Source: Anopheles merus
Lineage: Eukaryota; Arthropoda; Insecta; Diptera; Culicidae
Assembly: GCF_017562075.2 (NCBI RefSeq)
Contig: NC_054083.1
Coordinates: 12,874,107-12,938,106 of the forward strand
Direction: 5' to 3'
Length of the DNA: 64,000 nt
The notes under the pieces were generated by a model that saw nothing but the letters and a program-made list of their open reading frames with translations, did no database searches and was not told where the DNA came from. Below, piece after piece: positions 40,401 through 52,500 of the stretch. The number at the start of each line of letters is the position of its first letter. The stretch's first letter is position 1. The translations under genes and the position numbers were made by a program.

Positions 40401-42194
40401 GTCACGCCGAGTTTTTTAGCGGAATCGGTAAGATCGGTTGGTGAATATTAATGAACATGATTGGGATGTGTGTCTATGTGTCTGTTTATTTGATTGAAAA
40501 TTGATGCACATCAAGAAAGGATGGGGTAAACGGGTACATCTAGGGCAGGCGTAAAAGAAGCATTCAATCATTAGATGTCGCGAGCGGAACAATCCATCAT
40601 TCCCTTTACGCGACTGACTGGTGTCCAAATTTGAGTGACACTTGTTTGCCGTTTAAACGATTCATTATCGTGTTTTCTACGCGGTGGTAGGGATGGTGAA
40701 GAATTCACCATAGAATTATGCAAAACCCCACCGCGTATCGTAAGCTAGCTTTTGTCTGTGCGCTACCTGTTCCATCGCAAGCAAGCGCTCATCAAAGCTC
40801 ATAACAGCACCTATTATGAGTGTCATAAAATGCCTCCAGGGAGTCCATACTAAGTGGTAGAAGACGCGCGCTGGAGAAAGTTTACATACAATTTAAGCCA
40901 CCGGCTATCGGGAATGGTATTTTTTGATACGTTCTTTTTCGTTTGCTCAACCAATGAAACATATCATATTCGTCTGCTGTTGCTCGTTCTAAATTCCGTT
41001 TGTGGGTCATGCTGCTTAGGTGTGACCAGACAAGCGCTAGCTAACGTGCCTTATTATTGATTTACGAAGCACCGTGCACAGAATTGAGTTGATTTCCAAT
41101 CATGCTCACCAGTAATACACAAGAAAAAAACGGGTGCTTCGTATCGAAAACGGGAAATAACAGCGATCCTCACGGAGAACAAACCTCGAGAGGGCACAAC
41201 ACATTCCACCAGTCGTGAGTAAAACGAATCATCCGAACTGAATATCAAAAAACCGAAAGACGTACATGGAAATGAATGAAACCCGAACAACACGTAGACT
41301 CCGGGGCAAGGAGACGGTTGAAGTCGAAGGCCATGATTGAGACCGAACCGTGGACATAAAATAATACAAATTATCGAGCGTGACAGGAAGATGACCATTT
41401 ATAATGTTTTAATAAATATGTTCCACTGCGCAGAACAATGTCGCACGGTCCAAAACCGATGCCTCACGCAATCGAAATCGATCGTTCGCCCGTCCACCCT
41501 GTTCGTCCGATACCGATGGTACCGATCGCGTAAAAGCATATTCGCCACGTTTGCATGCGGTCCGTGGGCTCGCAGCAAACAGTGTATATACATATATATG
41601 GGCACGTTCACTTTGGCCACCCTCGGGGAAGGAAGCGATGTATCAAAAACAGCAGTGACACAAGCGCAGGATGTCGTACAATTGTGTTTTGAGTGACTTT
41701 TTTGTTTGTTTTTGCATGGTTGCAGCGACACCTCCAGGATGCTGTGGGTCGGGAATTTGCGGGAAGTTGCATATTGTTCGGGTAATTTTGCTCAAATTTA
41801 CTCATCTATTTTGAAGGCAGCTTTACCCAAAAAAACGCATACAAGCATCTCATTCTTGCTCCCAATTTGCTAGTTAAGCTCTTGTAATTCCCTGCCCGAC
41901 CGCAGTGTCAAAAGATTTCATTATAATGTCACACCATCAATTCGGAATGCGCTGGGAAATTTATGCCTAACGCTTCTTGCGGCTCCCGATTCAACGTGTG
42001 CAATTTAAATTCATCGCTTGCAAGACAATAATCGCACACTCTCACTCTCGTTTGCCGGCTTGTGCGTGTGTGTGCGTGTGACTGTCTAGTACAGCAATAG
42101 ACACCATTGCTATTAATTTCGTTACGCTCTTTAAGCGACACGCCGGTTGCTAAACATCTTCACTACACATTCCATGATGTCTTGTTTTGCGAGT

Positions 42195-42222
42195 AGTAGT
42201 ACCCTCCCCGGGAAGTACTACT
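42195..42222. repeat. Hairpin with 8-bp arms
   Basis: Arms AGTAGTAC (42195-42202) and GTACTACT (42215-42222) flank a 12-nt spacer with a CCCCGGG core. Confidence 0.85.
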
Positions 42223-44984
42223 GCTGCTTAATGGGTTGAGGTTTTTACGACGCAATCCGCCGTACGTCACGGGCATTAGCAGCCGATGTTACGCTCCATT
42301 TCACTGCCAGATACATGTGACCTGGCCGGGTGGAATGGAGGGCTATTTTTCATACCCATTTGGAGCGAGTGGGGCCTCTCACAGCACTCAACATAGCATG
42401 TTGTTGGAGTCGGAGACGCTGCTAAACTATCACGCCTCGCATGCAAATGTTTGCTAAGCTCAGTTTGCAGGAAGGAAAGCATGCCCGCGCAATAATTACC
42501 ATTAATTATATTCTTATTAAATGAAAAGAGAGCTCTTATTCAGGCAAGAAAAGCGATAAGAGCAGCCATTGGGGCATGGGTTCAACTACCCGGCACATGC
42601 AAATTTTTGCCAATCTCACACAAAGAGTTGGCATGTTAGTGAGACGATTAAGCGAATAAGAGAACTCATTGTACGAAAGCGGAGAGGATCAATCTGAAGT
42701 CATCAGGGCAGGCTTGATCGTGACATCGTACAACGGCACGGCACGCATGAATGGCGCGTAAAACAACACGAAAAGACAAACCCAACTTTCGTCTTTCGTG
42801 TCCAGCCCCATCCAGTTCAACAAACGTTGCTTTGTTTGCCAGCAGTATATTCCTTTCCTGTGTCTGATTTCTGAACATCAGCACCATGTCGGACGGGGTA
42901 CATATTTCATGGCTCACTAACTGCACTGCCAGTGCTGTGGAGGAAAACGCGCGCACAGCCACAGTAACCGATCAACCCAAACCATCGGCGAACCAACTGC
43001 ATGATTCTGATAATTGCTTAAATGTTCTCCTCAATGTCGAGAATCAAATCAAGCTTGTGGTTAACGCGTATACAGCGTATGGCGCTTTCGCTTTGCGCAA
43101 GTGAATTCGGCTCGCCCCAATATGGAGGAAGCCATAAGTAATGGCGAGTCAGTGCCGCTTGTAAAACATGGCGTCAACCGTAGGGTAAGCTCGCAAAGCC
43201 CCTCGGAGCCGTAGATGAAACTGATACGATGACGTCGGACTGCAATCGCCAACCAGCAACTTGGCCGTTTATTTTATTCACTTTCTGCCAATTTTCGTTT
43301 CTTAATCGTTGCCTCCCTCCAATGCGGTTAAGCGTCTTAATGAACAGTCCAACGTGAGGTGGATGTCCGGTTGGTACATTAGCCAAGACGTTGGTTGTTC
43401 GTGTAAAGCGCCGTGTTTTTTTTTAATTTTGTCTGTACATGGCCCTCACATGAGGAAGACATCGATTTACAAAACATGCTGTTTGCTTTTCGGTCGTACT
43501 ACGGTACAGGGGAAACGAAGCAGAAGGATATTGTAACAACAGCGCATTGGTGCCGTCCATCGGTGAGGGTAGGAAAGCAGACGACATCACTCACGTTCAT
43601 CCGTCCAGCTTTCCATCAATGGAAAGGACTTTGCCGTTGGCTAGTTGCTTAAAATGAGAAAATGGAAAATCGATAAAAGTTGTCTGATAACCGCGCGTAC
43701 TCGCCGTATTAAACATGGGTCCTTCCACTGAGCACCAGTCCCAGCAGCGAATCAAAGCCAGAAACAAAACGCATCGAGAAATCAAAACAACATCACACGA
43801 ACTTAAAGAAACAAACGCTTGTTAAGCCAAAAGATAACACGGTGTTTTGCTTCGACGTGGAACCGCAATATTCCACCATGTCAGACGTCCGCGCATCTTG
43901 GCGTTTTGCCATATCCTGGCGATTCTCGCGAGGGGGAAAAACGAAGATGTAACAAAAACTCCACCAGAAGGGAAGGCCATGTTGCATTGGTTTTGGACCG
44001 AACGAACAGATCGGCGAAAATCATCATGTTTAAATGCTCGTTGCACAATATGCGAACAACCCACGCCCGCTGTCTGTCGACCTGTACTCCAAACGCTGCA
44101 CAGCAAAGGTACATGAGCCGGCCGGGGTGTCGGGACGTTTACCCACAGTTCAGACACATGCGAGCAAAACACCCATACAGACAAACACACGCAGACGTTC
44201 TCAGCCATGGCGGTTCTGATGACTATTCATGGCAATTTTAATTGCAACTCGCTCACTCCATACAGCTTATGGATAGATTTTCGGCAGGTTTATCAAGCGC
44301 AAATGGCAAAACGCCACCAGTAGTGTATTTCTGTCGTTAGCGTTCAGCGCTGTGATGTCTTTTTATTGCACACCCTTTTTTGGGGGGTGGCAGACATGTT
44401 TTGAAGCACCCCGGAAACGGTGAAAAGCATTTTTTTTGGACAAAAGTTTTTGTGTGTGGTCCGGAGGGAAACAGCAAACGATCGTACGGTGAAAAATATG
44501 TGCTGCTATCGGACCCTCCCAACGAACCTTCTAATGCAAACAAAACCACAGCTTTATGGTTTTTCGTTCGGGTGCTGCAAGGATCGAATTATGGACACCG
44601 GCTGCTTCAAAGTACTATGTGGTTTTCAAATGACCGATACGGCATACACTTTCATCCATCTATGTGATTCGCTATCGCCCGTGGAAAGAGCTACCTAGTG
44701 TCAGTGAACTCCAGGGATGAGAAGCTATTAAAGTTATTATTTACCACAGACAGACGGTCATAAGGACGCTGCAGTGATGCTAAAGACTGCTTCACAGGGA
44801 TAAAAGTTTAGCAGTGATTTTGGTAGATTGTGGGTTCGGAACAATTAGTTAGGGCGTTACTTACAACCCATTAAAGTCATGTATTGGAAATAATCTCTTT
44901 ACAATTGAATTAAGCTCGTGCTGAAAAAACCCTTGAGGCTAATCAAAACCCTTTCCGTATTATTTCATTTATTTCACCTACAAG

Positions 44985-45292
44985 GTACGGCATGGATCTA
45001 AATGGAGCACGGCGAAAAAATGCTACACGGGAAACGACGAGCACGCTGAAAGCTTGGCTGAACGAGCACAAAAAGAACCCCTACCCGACCAAAGGCGAGA
45101 AGATCATGCTGGCGATCATCACCAAGATGACGCTCACGCAGGTATCCACCTGGTTCGCCAATGCCCGGAGGCGATTGAAAAAGGAAAACAAGATGACCTG
45201 GGAACCGCGCAACCGCGTCGAGGACGATGATGTCAATCTGGATGATGACGACGACGACAACAAGAGCTTAAAAGACGATAAGGAAATACTAG
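44985..45292 (+). CDS. mirr: Mirror TALE homeodomain exon
   Basis: This 308-nt exon follows acceptor cctacaag and ends at donor GTGAGT (45293-45298) in phase 1. It encodes residues 170-272. The TALE homeodomain runs from about Ala178 to Met240. The three-residue loop insertion PYP is at 202-204, and recognition helix 3 holds WFANARRR at 226-233, with Ala at homeodomain position 50 and invariant Trp48, Phe49 and Asn51. This helix contacts DNA in the nucleus, and Iroquois proteins are known to bind ACAnnTGT-type sites as dimers. After TWEPRNR comes an acidic run, EDDDVNLDDDDDD (249-261), then a Lys-rich segment. All key DNA-contact residues are present. Reading past the donor meets a stop after two codons (GGT GAG TGA). 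Confidence 0.95.
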
Positions 45293-45459
45293 GTGAGTGA
45301 TTTGTGCAGAAACGTGCAGTAGGGCTTTGTCCGTCGAAATGCGTCTTTCAAAATGACCATTGGAATGATCTTAACAGCATATTCTCAAACAAAGCATATT
45401 CTCAAGTCTTGCCCGATACTCACTGTATTACTATCCTGTTTCATTTTACTCATGTATAG
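45293..45459 (+). other. mirr: mirr short intron (167 nt)
   Basis: This is a phase-1 intron with donor GTGAGT and an acceptor ending gtatag, after a T-rich tract (near 45436-45448). It splits the codon for Asp273. An in-frame TGA lies at 45298-45300, so an unspliced message would end the protein right after the acidic tail of the homeodomain exon. Confidence 0.9.
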
Positions 45460-46265
45460 ATTCCAAAGATTCCGGCACCGGTTCGAGTGAAGATGGCGAT
45501 CGGCCGTCACGGTTAGACATGCTCGATCGCCCGGGCGGCAGTGAGTGGAACGGATCGCGCAATGGCAGCGGTCCCAACTCGCCCGACATCTACGACCGGG
45601 GTGTCCCCGGTCACCACCACCATCCGCTCCTGCATCCCTCCAACTTCCCGCCCCATCTGAGGCCCGCCATCTCCACCCCGCCCGACGTCAACCACACCCC
45701 CAGTGGCAGCACCAACCCCAGCACAAAACCACGCATCTGGTCACTGGCCGATATGGCCAGCAAGGAGAGCAAAGATTCCGACTCCTCCTCACCGACGGCC
45801 GGCGGGTACCCATCGCCCGGCAAGATGCCCGTCACCCCGCTCGCCGGTCGAGGGCTCAATCCGCTGCACCATCACCCGTACATGCGGCCCGACTTCTACC
45901 GAAACCTGTACGGGCACCATCTTGCGCCCGGTTCGCCCGAAGTGTCCCTGCTCGAGTCGTACCAGCGCACGTTCGGAGCCACGATCGGTGCCCACAACGG
46001 TCTGCCGGTGAGCATCAGCCCACTAATAACGAAAGCCTCCGGCAGCGGACCTCCGTTCGCACCGCTCAGCCTCACCACCGCCAACCACCACCTCCATCAG
46101 CAGCAGCACTCGCACACGGCACCGCCGCCCGGTGCATCGCCTGCCTCGAGCACCTCCAGCAATGGGCCGGAAAACCTGACGCCCACGTCCGTGTCGCTCC
46201 CGTCCGGTACGGGACCGAACGAGGTGAAGCTGATCAACGTGCTGGCCAACAGCGCCAAACCTTGA
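45460..46265 (+). CDS. mirr: Mirror homeoprotein, C-terminal exon and stop
   Basis: This terminal coding exon starts after acceptor catgtatag (ending 45459), completes Asp273 and ends at TGA 46263-46265. It covers residues 273-540. The first part is DSKDSGTGSSEDGDRPSRL, acidic and serine-rich. The IRO-type motif KPRIWSLADMA lies at about residues 362-372, followed by a Ser/Asp run (SKESKDSDSSS) that looks like a phosphorylation-prone tail. His- and Pro-rich tracts follow (HHHHP near 324, HHHP near 404, a HHLHQQQHSH stretch near 480). The end is KLINVLANSAKP. The low-complexity tracts are shorter than the long Gln/Ala tracts I associate with the fly protein, which fits a shorter total (540 versus roughly 640 residues from memory). 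The sequence is visibly GC-rich compared with flanking introns. Confidence 0.92.
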
Positions 46266-46279
46266 CCGTTGGCGATCAA

Positions 46280-46285
46280 GTAAGT
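46280..46285 (+). other. mirr: Possible 3' UTR splice donor
   Basis: The sequence AA followed by GTAAGT lies 15 nt after the stop codon and is a good match to a donor. Whether it is used is unknown. A 3' UTR intron this close to the stop would not be expected to trigger nonsense-mediated decay. Confidence 0.2.
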
Positions 46286-46527
46286 GTAAGAGTGCTGAAC
46301 ACAAACCCATTTACCAAAACCCCCAAACCCCCAAGTACCAACAGCAGGGCAGGGCGACTAACTACCGCTTAGCATTGAACCAAGTTGTCCATCTAGAAAA
46401 GTAAAACGCCTTTGGAAAACAGAATTACACGGTTCAGTTAGTGGGTTGCCGATGCGAATACGGAAAAAACGAATACCTACATACACAGACACACACACAC
46501 AAAAAACACAATTTAATGAAATTGGAC

Positions 46528-46533
46528 AATAAA
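46528..46533 (+). terminator. mirr: Proximal polyadenylation signal candidate
   Basis: An AATAAA hexamer lies about 265 nt after the stop, followed by a GT-containing stretch (gagtgcgattgggcg). It could give a short 3' UTR isoform lacking the Pumilio and K-box-like sites. Confidence 0.3.
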
Positions 46534-46581
46534 TGAGTGCGATTGGGCGTCGATCCATTCTTGTAAACGGAAGCAAACCAT

Positions 46582-46594
46582 AGAGAGAGAGAGA
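46582..46594. repeat. GA tract in 3' UTR
   Basis: An uninterrupted AG run followed by an A-rich stretch. Confidence 0.85.
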
Positions 46595-48281
46595 AAAAAA
46601 AAAGTAAACGAAAGCTCAGCATGATAAATGAACTGCGCGCGGGGAGTGAAGCAATGTAGGGCGCTTTCCTTTCCGATTTGGCAGTTGTAAACCGAGAGGT
46701 TAGGAACAAAATGTCTTAGAAATGTGACCCAGGGTAACAGAAAGTAAACAAACAGACTGTTCTTTTTCTGCTCGGTCAACACAAGCAACAGCAACCACAA
46801 CAAAAAGTTCATCGCTCTCCACTACGCCTCATTGCACGTTCTCTCGTCTTGATCTCTTGCAATGAAAGAGGCGGATTATTTAAGCATTCAGGCGCAGATG
46901 AAACAAATTAATCATGCCGTCATCAGGTTGACGATTTGTTTTTTTTTATTTGTATCGAATTAAATTGAACCATTCGTTCTTTCTTAAGTTGAATCGATTT
47001 TTCACAAAATGATGTTCAATCATAGCTAACAGCTCCTTGAAACGATTTGTTCCATTCATTTGCATTTGTTCACTCTCTTTGTTTACCATCTTTGTTCTCT
47101 GCGTCCACTGCAGCGCAAAGTGGTGTCCGGCACCATAGAGAGATTTTACCACCAAAACAATCATAAACCAAGGATCCAATCAGATACTAATCAGGCAAGG
47201 AAAACAGCTAACTACACCGTTGTACATAGTGGATAGATTTGTGCGTATAGGTTAACTGCAATCGAAGATGGTATGCAGATGTATCATGATGCATTTGCCT
47301 CTTCTTTTATCCACACCCTCACACACATACTCACTCAAAAGTAAAAAAAAATGGCGCAGATCGAGCAAAACTAGTGTATGTGATATTAAATTGTATTAAA
47401 TATTATTTGATAAGCGGAATATTTGAGGTAGCCGTGTGGGGTGTGGTAGATTTGTTGAGTAAAGTTTTGTGCAAAATCTAGAAAAGGCCTGCTCACGCTA
47501 TTTCTAAACGATGAAACGACGAGCCTGTGCTTAAATATTCCTTCGTAAATGGCTTTATTAATTGTCTCTAGAGCTGTCACGAGTAGTGCGACGATCAGTG
47601 TTAGCGTTCTGGTTCGTGAGCGCAGGCTCACAATAACATTTCACTCTGCCGTTGCATCGTGCGGATACATCGATTCGATAGGCGTTCATTAACTAGTTGT
47701 TGTATCGTTTTTCTTTCTTTTTCTTTCTTGTTTGTATATTTTTCATTTCTCATTACCAAAAAAGAAAAGTGAAAACGCACGCTAGTAAAGATTGACTGAA
47801 ACATATCATTGTTCATTATCAGGATTCACGCGTTCATTTTGTGCTTCCCACACACTACACAATACGCCATCGCCATTGCCGCGGGCCAGTATTTACGTTT
47901 CGCTTTTGTGCAACCTCAATCATCGTGGCTCCGAGCATGGTTTAACATAGCCATGGTTTTGAGGGAGATAGTAAAACGTTACATAGCATGATGTGTGTGT
48001 TTGTGTAAAAACTTGTATAAAAGTACCGTAATAGATGAGTGTTCCAAAACCTATGATCATCCCTCGTTAGTTAAATATTTAAATTTTGCTATTTATTTTT
48101 GCAACCTTTTTGCTTGGTACAACCGTGCCGGGTTTGCCGGGTGCAAGGAAGTGTTTGTAGTTTCGTTTCGGCAAAACGGAGCATGGAACCGGTGAGATCA
48201 GCGACAGATGAAGCAAGCGTAGCTAAACCCAAGGCATGTGCTTGTGTCACGTTTCGTAACAAAAGAAACGGTATGCTACAC

Positions 48282-48287
48282 AATAAA
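48282..48287 (+). terminator. mirr: Intermediate polyadenylation signal candidate
   Basis: An AATAAA hexamer in A-rich sequence, followed within about 20 nt by tttcatctgtggtg, a T/GT-rich element. It is a plausible alternative 3' end. Confidence 0.25.
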
Positions 48288-48679
48288 AAGGAAAATTTCA
48301 TCTGTGGTGAACCAAACATTCAAAAAATTGCAATGGATGAAGCGGAAACAGTAGAGGAAAGTCATCCAACATAAGGAGCAAAACAAGTGTGTAGAAAAAA
48401 TCACCAGCGTGGCAGCGGCCGTACGGTGAACCGAAAGTTTATAAATACTATAAATATATCATTGTAATAATGGCAATAGTCGTAATTGTACTGTAAATTA
48501 TTATTGTAATGACGTCGGTAAGCAAAACGCATGGCAAAAAAGGAAGTAATAAGTAGTGCTAATAGTAATGCAAACAAAGCAACCCGATTGGTGGAAAATT
48601 TAACGAACGATAAATCCGTGAAACGATAGGACGGGTGGTAAAAGCAGTAAAATGAAACCAACGTAATGTTACTAGTTGC

Positions 48680-48701
48680 AATAAACAAAACCGAAAATAA
48701 A
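48680..48701 (+). terminator. mirr: Distal paired polyadenylation signals
   Basis: Two AATAAA hexamers (48680-48685 and 48696-48701) are followed by a long T-rich tract near 48743-48758. This is the best candidate for the main cleavage site, placing the transcript end near 48715-48735. Confidence 0.5.
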
Positions 48702-49208
48702 ACTGAATGATATAAAACTAAAAGTGAAATGACGTATTTGAACTTTTTTTATTTTTTTGCTAGTAAACTGAATGGATGAAATAAGATATCACATTATAAT
48801 AGATCAAGTAGCTCTAAACAAACTAGTTTGAGCACTGCAAACCATCGAAAAATTTTGTCAACCACGTTCTAATCCAATGTAGATGTTTACAGCTACAAAT
48901 AACCTAAAAATATATACCAACATTGGACGGTAAGTTTTCCACAGTCTGGATCGCCGGGTCGCACGGTAGCCGAAGCGGATGATGCCCCTATCGCGCTGAA
49001 ATTGCTTTGAAACGCGGAGACGAAAATTATGACTTCAAACTGATGATTTATGATGACAAGTCGTGTACTCGTGTGCATTCGGTCATCATATAGTCGTCCT
49101 ACAGCCGACCGACAAGTGAGGTAGATGAGGTCGCTTGTTTTAGCAAAGCATTGGAATCCGAACAACCCTTCAACCGCAAAACTCTTGCGTACACAGGCAC
49201 ACAAACAT

Positions 49209-49224
49209 ACACACACACACACAC
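49209..49224. repeat. (AC)8 microsatellite
   Basis: A short AC run downstream of mirr. Confidence 0.9.
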
Positions 49225-49453
49225 CGACGACGAGGGCATTGAAGTAATCAAGGAGTATGTCAACCGATTGACGTCCTCATGCGCGGTTGGAGTTTAGTTG
49301 TTGTTCATGTTATACTGAGTGTGTCTTGTATTTTTACCCCCACTTGCTCCCAGTTTCTAAAAAAGAAATGTCAATCTGAAGCCTTCCAATATCGTCGCTT
49401 ATTGTCCCCGCATCTCCCCGTCTAGAAGGGTACTAGAAGCCGCCAAACAGTGA

Positions 49454-49502
49454 GAAGTTGATAGAAAATTCAAACGTACGAAATTCAATCTCTATCAACT
49501 TC
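49454..49502. repeat. Inverted repeat with 12-bp perfect arms
   Basis: GAAGTTGATAGA (49454-49465) and TCTATCAACTTC (49491-49502) are exact reverse complements around a 25-nt spacer. It lies about 0.7 kb past the predicted mirr transcript end. Confidence 0.9.
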
Positions 49503-52500
49503 GGTCCCCTTTGCGGTACACCTTTGCGCTCCCTATAGGTTAACCTGGCAGAGCTGGTTGTCGATTGGACCCTGTACTATTGACTTGTAACACTTGTTTA
49601 TCCAGCCAATCTTTTTGTTTGCGGTTTGGCGTTCCTTCGTAGACGCCCCGTGTGTAGCATCGTATCGCGATTCTTTTTACAATTCGCTGCCTCATGCGGG
49701 GTGGATTGTGTGAATGGTTGGGGAGAGATAAATTGTCTAAAGTTGCAACCCTGCTAAGTGGCCTGACATCTAGTCTTGTCTAGACGATTTTGTTAGGGTT
49801 TCGCAAAGTTGACCACTGGTTGTGGAAGAAAGAACTATAGTTGGTTTACAAAATGAAAGTCTGAACCTTATTATTTGTATTCATTTGTATTAATAAACTG
49901 TATCAAGTCATTCAAATATTAAGCATTTTCTTGATTTTCGTACCAATACATTTCCTCTTTTATATACAGTTCATTTTTCATCAACATACGCACTACATTG
50001 CTTTGATAACAAAGACATTGTACTCTTGCTGGCGACGCGGAAATATAACGAGCAGCGAATAAAACTCATAAATTGCAGACATTTACCCCACGCTTCGCAC
50101 GGCTCGTACACTCTGTCATACTGGAACACACAACTCAACGGATGTCAAGAATCAATAATAAAAATTGATTGCTTCGCTACTGCAAAAGACAAACCGCTCG
50201 CGAGCCCAAAAGCCGCCAACGTGGAGCAAACAATTCCCGTGCTAGGCAGGAATCATCCGCCAAACGCGCCCGAGAAGAGAACTTATGAGACAAGCTCGCC
50301 GGACGGGAAGCTGCACAAGCGATTCAATGAAATAAAAAATAACAAAAAAAACGGCGGAAAACCTGATCAGAATGTGTCCGAGGATCTACATTGCAGGATG
50401 CGAATGAAAAACATGACATATGTTATGTAGGATGTATGTTTGCATTGATTACTACTACCGGATTGGACGAATATGCAGTTCGGGTGCCGTTTGTCGGGTC
50501 GGCAGGTTTTGTTCTCGAGCGTTGATTTTTTTCCTGTGACTTTTGCTGAATCTACGTGCAAACTAACAAGAACAAGAGAGTGGAGAGAAAAAAGTCCCAG
50601 AAGACAACTCCATGGCCCACTCTCGTGCCCGTTATCGTACGCGACAGCCTTTGATTATGAATTTTGAAAGATTGAGTCCCCACTGATCACTGCAACGCAT
50701 CCGGAAGATGGTTCGCGGACCCGATTGATATGTCTACCCTGAGGTATAACTCGTTCGCCACAGCCACGGCGGTCGCTAGCAGTGAGACACGGAATACATT
50801 ACCGCGATGATTGGTTTCAAGCCCTTAATTTCTTCTCCAGAGCCCTCTCTCGTGGATGGATGACGGTTGTGGCTTCATCAATCGCCCTCGGGAGCATCGG
50901 GGCAGATTTATATGCTTCCTTCCCTCGCTTGACGACGCGGTAGAGAAAGTGATGCCCAGCAAGACAACAACATTTGTAGCTTGTACGAATAAAATGAGAT
51001 GTTGCCGTATTAATAACGATCGCATTTGCTCACCGGGCGGCATTTTCGCTTTGTCCCATGTTACGTTTGGACATTGTGGACTTTTTTGTTTCTTTGGGAT
51101 GATGTTTGCTTACTGGCTAAGTTAATAAATAAAACATCTTAATTGCATGGTATTCTTCTCTGCTCAAAATGCACCAATATGTACCATGGTTTCTGGCCAT
51201 TTCGGGCATCGTACACTTTTAATTTGATGTTATATGACAGGTATCAATCGCTCGTGTAATGATTATGAGTCATATTTTATTCTTACTACCAGGAATATTG
51301 CGGCATCGATAATGTTTCGCACAATTAAATATCTTTAAATTAATTTTTATTGTATTGTATTGAAAGAAAAAAGATTAATCTTGTTTTAAACAAAAATATA
51401 TAATGGGACATAGAAGGCAAACTTGTAAAACTATTAACGCCAACGCTGTAAAGCAAACTAACGTAACTAACTAACTATGTAACAGGAACTTAATGTTCGA
51501 TGCTCAAACGGCCCCAACACAATGAAGTATACGACAGATATTATTATATTTGGTAATCGTTTTCTATTTTCTCATGGCAGTTTGATGGCTTTGTTGGTGT
51601 TCTCAAGATCAAACTGTATTTAAAAAAAACTTCCATGATTTTACTTTTATTTCTTTTGTATAGTTCAACGTAGATATTATGTTCAAGCTCGGTTCCTTTA
51701 TTTCGCCAAAAGACGGCACAAAAATATATTTAGATATATAATATAATAAGATAATTCGCTCCATCTAAGAACAAAATCGTTTTAAACGACATCACATGCA
51801 TCCATCCATCACAAGTTTAATATTTGAAATAATACCCTAAGCAGCAACAATATGAACATTTTCATTTGTAGTTCGACGCATTACTTTCCTCGCTAAAAGA
51901 ATGCCACTACAAGTGGAGTGGTTTCAACTAATACACTAGACAATTTTATTCTTTTTTACATCAAATAATTCTAATCAACGATTCACGTCTTTCATTTCCT
52001 TTATGAATGAAAAAGTAGTTTGCCTGGAAAACCTTCCAGCTGATCCAGTTCTCAACTCCAGCAGCAAAACACCGTTACGATATGCTCGGACTTATTCCAA
52101 CCCATTCGATAAGAAGAAAGCTCCTCTACGATGTTTTTTCTTTCTAGTCTCTATGCTGAACAATCCCCCCGCAGATAGGCCTCTTAAAAGTGCTTTAAAA
52201 TTTACACCATGTTTTATGCCACACTACTGCCCACTAAGTGCAAGCAGCCGCATCTTACACTGGCCATTCGGGGAGGGCATGGAAGCCATCAAACTTACGA
52301 CTTGACAAGACGAAATGCAGTCATCGTACAACCTCTTAAATATATAAAACCGAATAGTACCCCAATCCCTCCCTATCCAATGATACCGCGAGCCATCCTA
52401 GTGCCCTATCGTTGGCCGAAAACACGGCCGATTGTGCTGGCGAGTTGCTCCCGTCTGTGTTCCAAATTCCGGGCCCTGCTCCTCGTTTCCTGTGTTACAT

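Larger units (their letters stand above)
32715..44984 (+). other. mirr: mirr intron (12.3 kb) before the homeodomain exon
   Basis: This is the largest intron, phase 2. It holds a CCACTG/CAGTGG cluster with a hairpin (33938-33997), an 8-bp-arm inverted repeat at 35324-35343, a GC dinucleotide run (35704-35717), a TTTA tract (37461-37480) and a hairpin at 42195-42222. Open frames in it, for example 39485-39808 and 43819-44241, show no recognisable domain and overlap ORFs on other frames. No nested gene is visible. Confidence 0.8.
24285..48735 (+). other. mirr: mirr transcription unit, recognised part
   Basis: This spans the recognised exons and introns of the Iroquois-class homeobox gene plus its likely 3' UTR. 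The coding exons are 402, 107, 308 and 806 nt (the last includes the stop), and the splice phases are 0, 2 and 1, so all junctions keep frame and give 540 codons. All donors are GTAAGT or GTGAGT and all acceptors end in AG. The transcript start lies upstream of 24285 and is not located. I favour mirror over araucan/caupolican because the N-terminal motif continues with a YDLISYQRL-type stretch, a GIDLKEN linker is present and the C-terminal motif reads KPRIWSLADMA. From memory, ara/caup carry a YDSARL-type sequence and KPKIWSLADT instead. The orthology call rests on remembered family features, not on a search. Confidence 0.78.
46266..48735 (+). other. mirr: Probable mirr 3' UTR
   Basis: This is AT-rich sequence directly after the TGA, with no supported coding frame. 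Candidate post-transcriptional elements are a Pumilio-type TGTACATA (47221-47228), a K-box-like TGTGATA (47379-47385) and an AU-rich stretch with ATTTA-type motifs around 48069-48105. A GA tract lies at 46582-46594. ORF 48099-48374 is in this segment but has no recognisable domain. The 3' end is inferred from the signals at 48680-48701 followed by T-rich DNA. An earlier end near 46550 is possible. Confidence 0.6.

Noticed and set aside
48099..48374. 91-codon ORF in the 3' UTR
   Set aside because: No domain, and it sits between candidate polyadenylation signals of mirr. Better explained as UTR.
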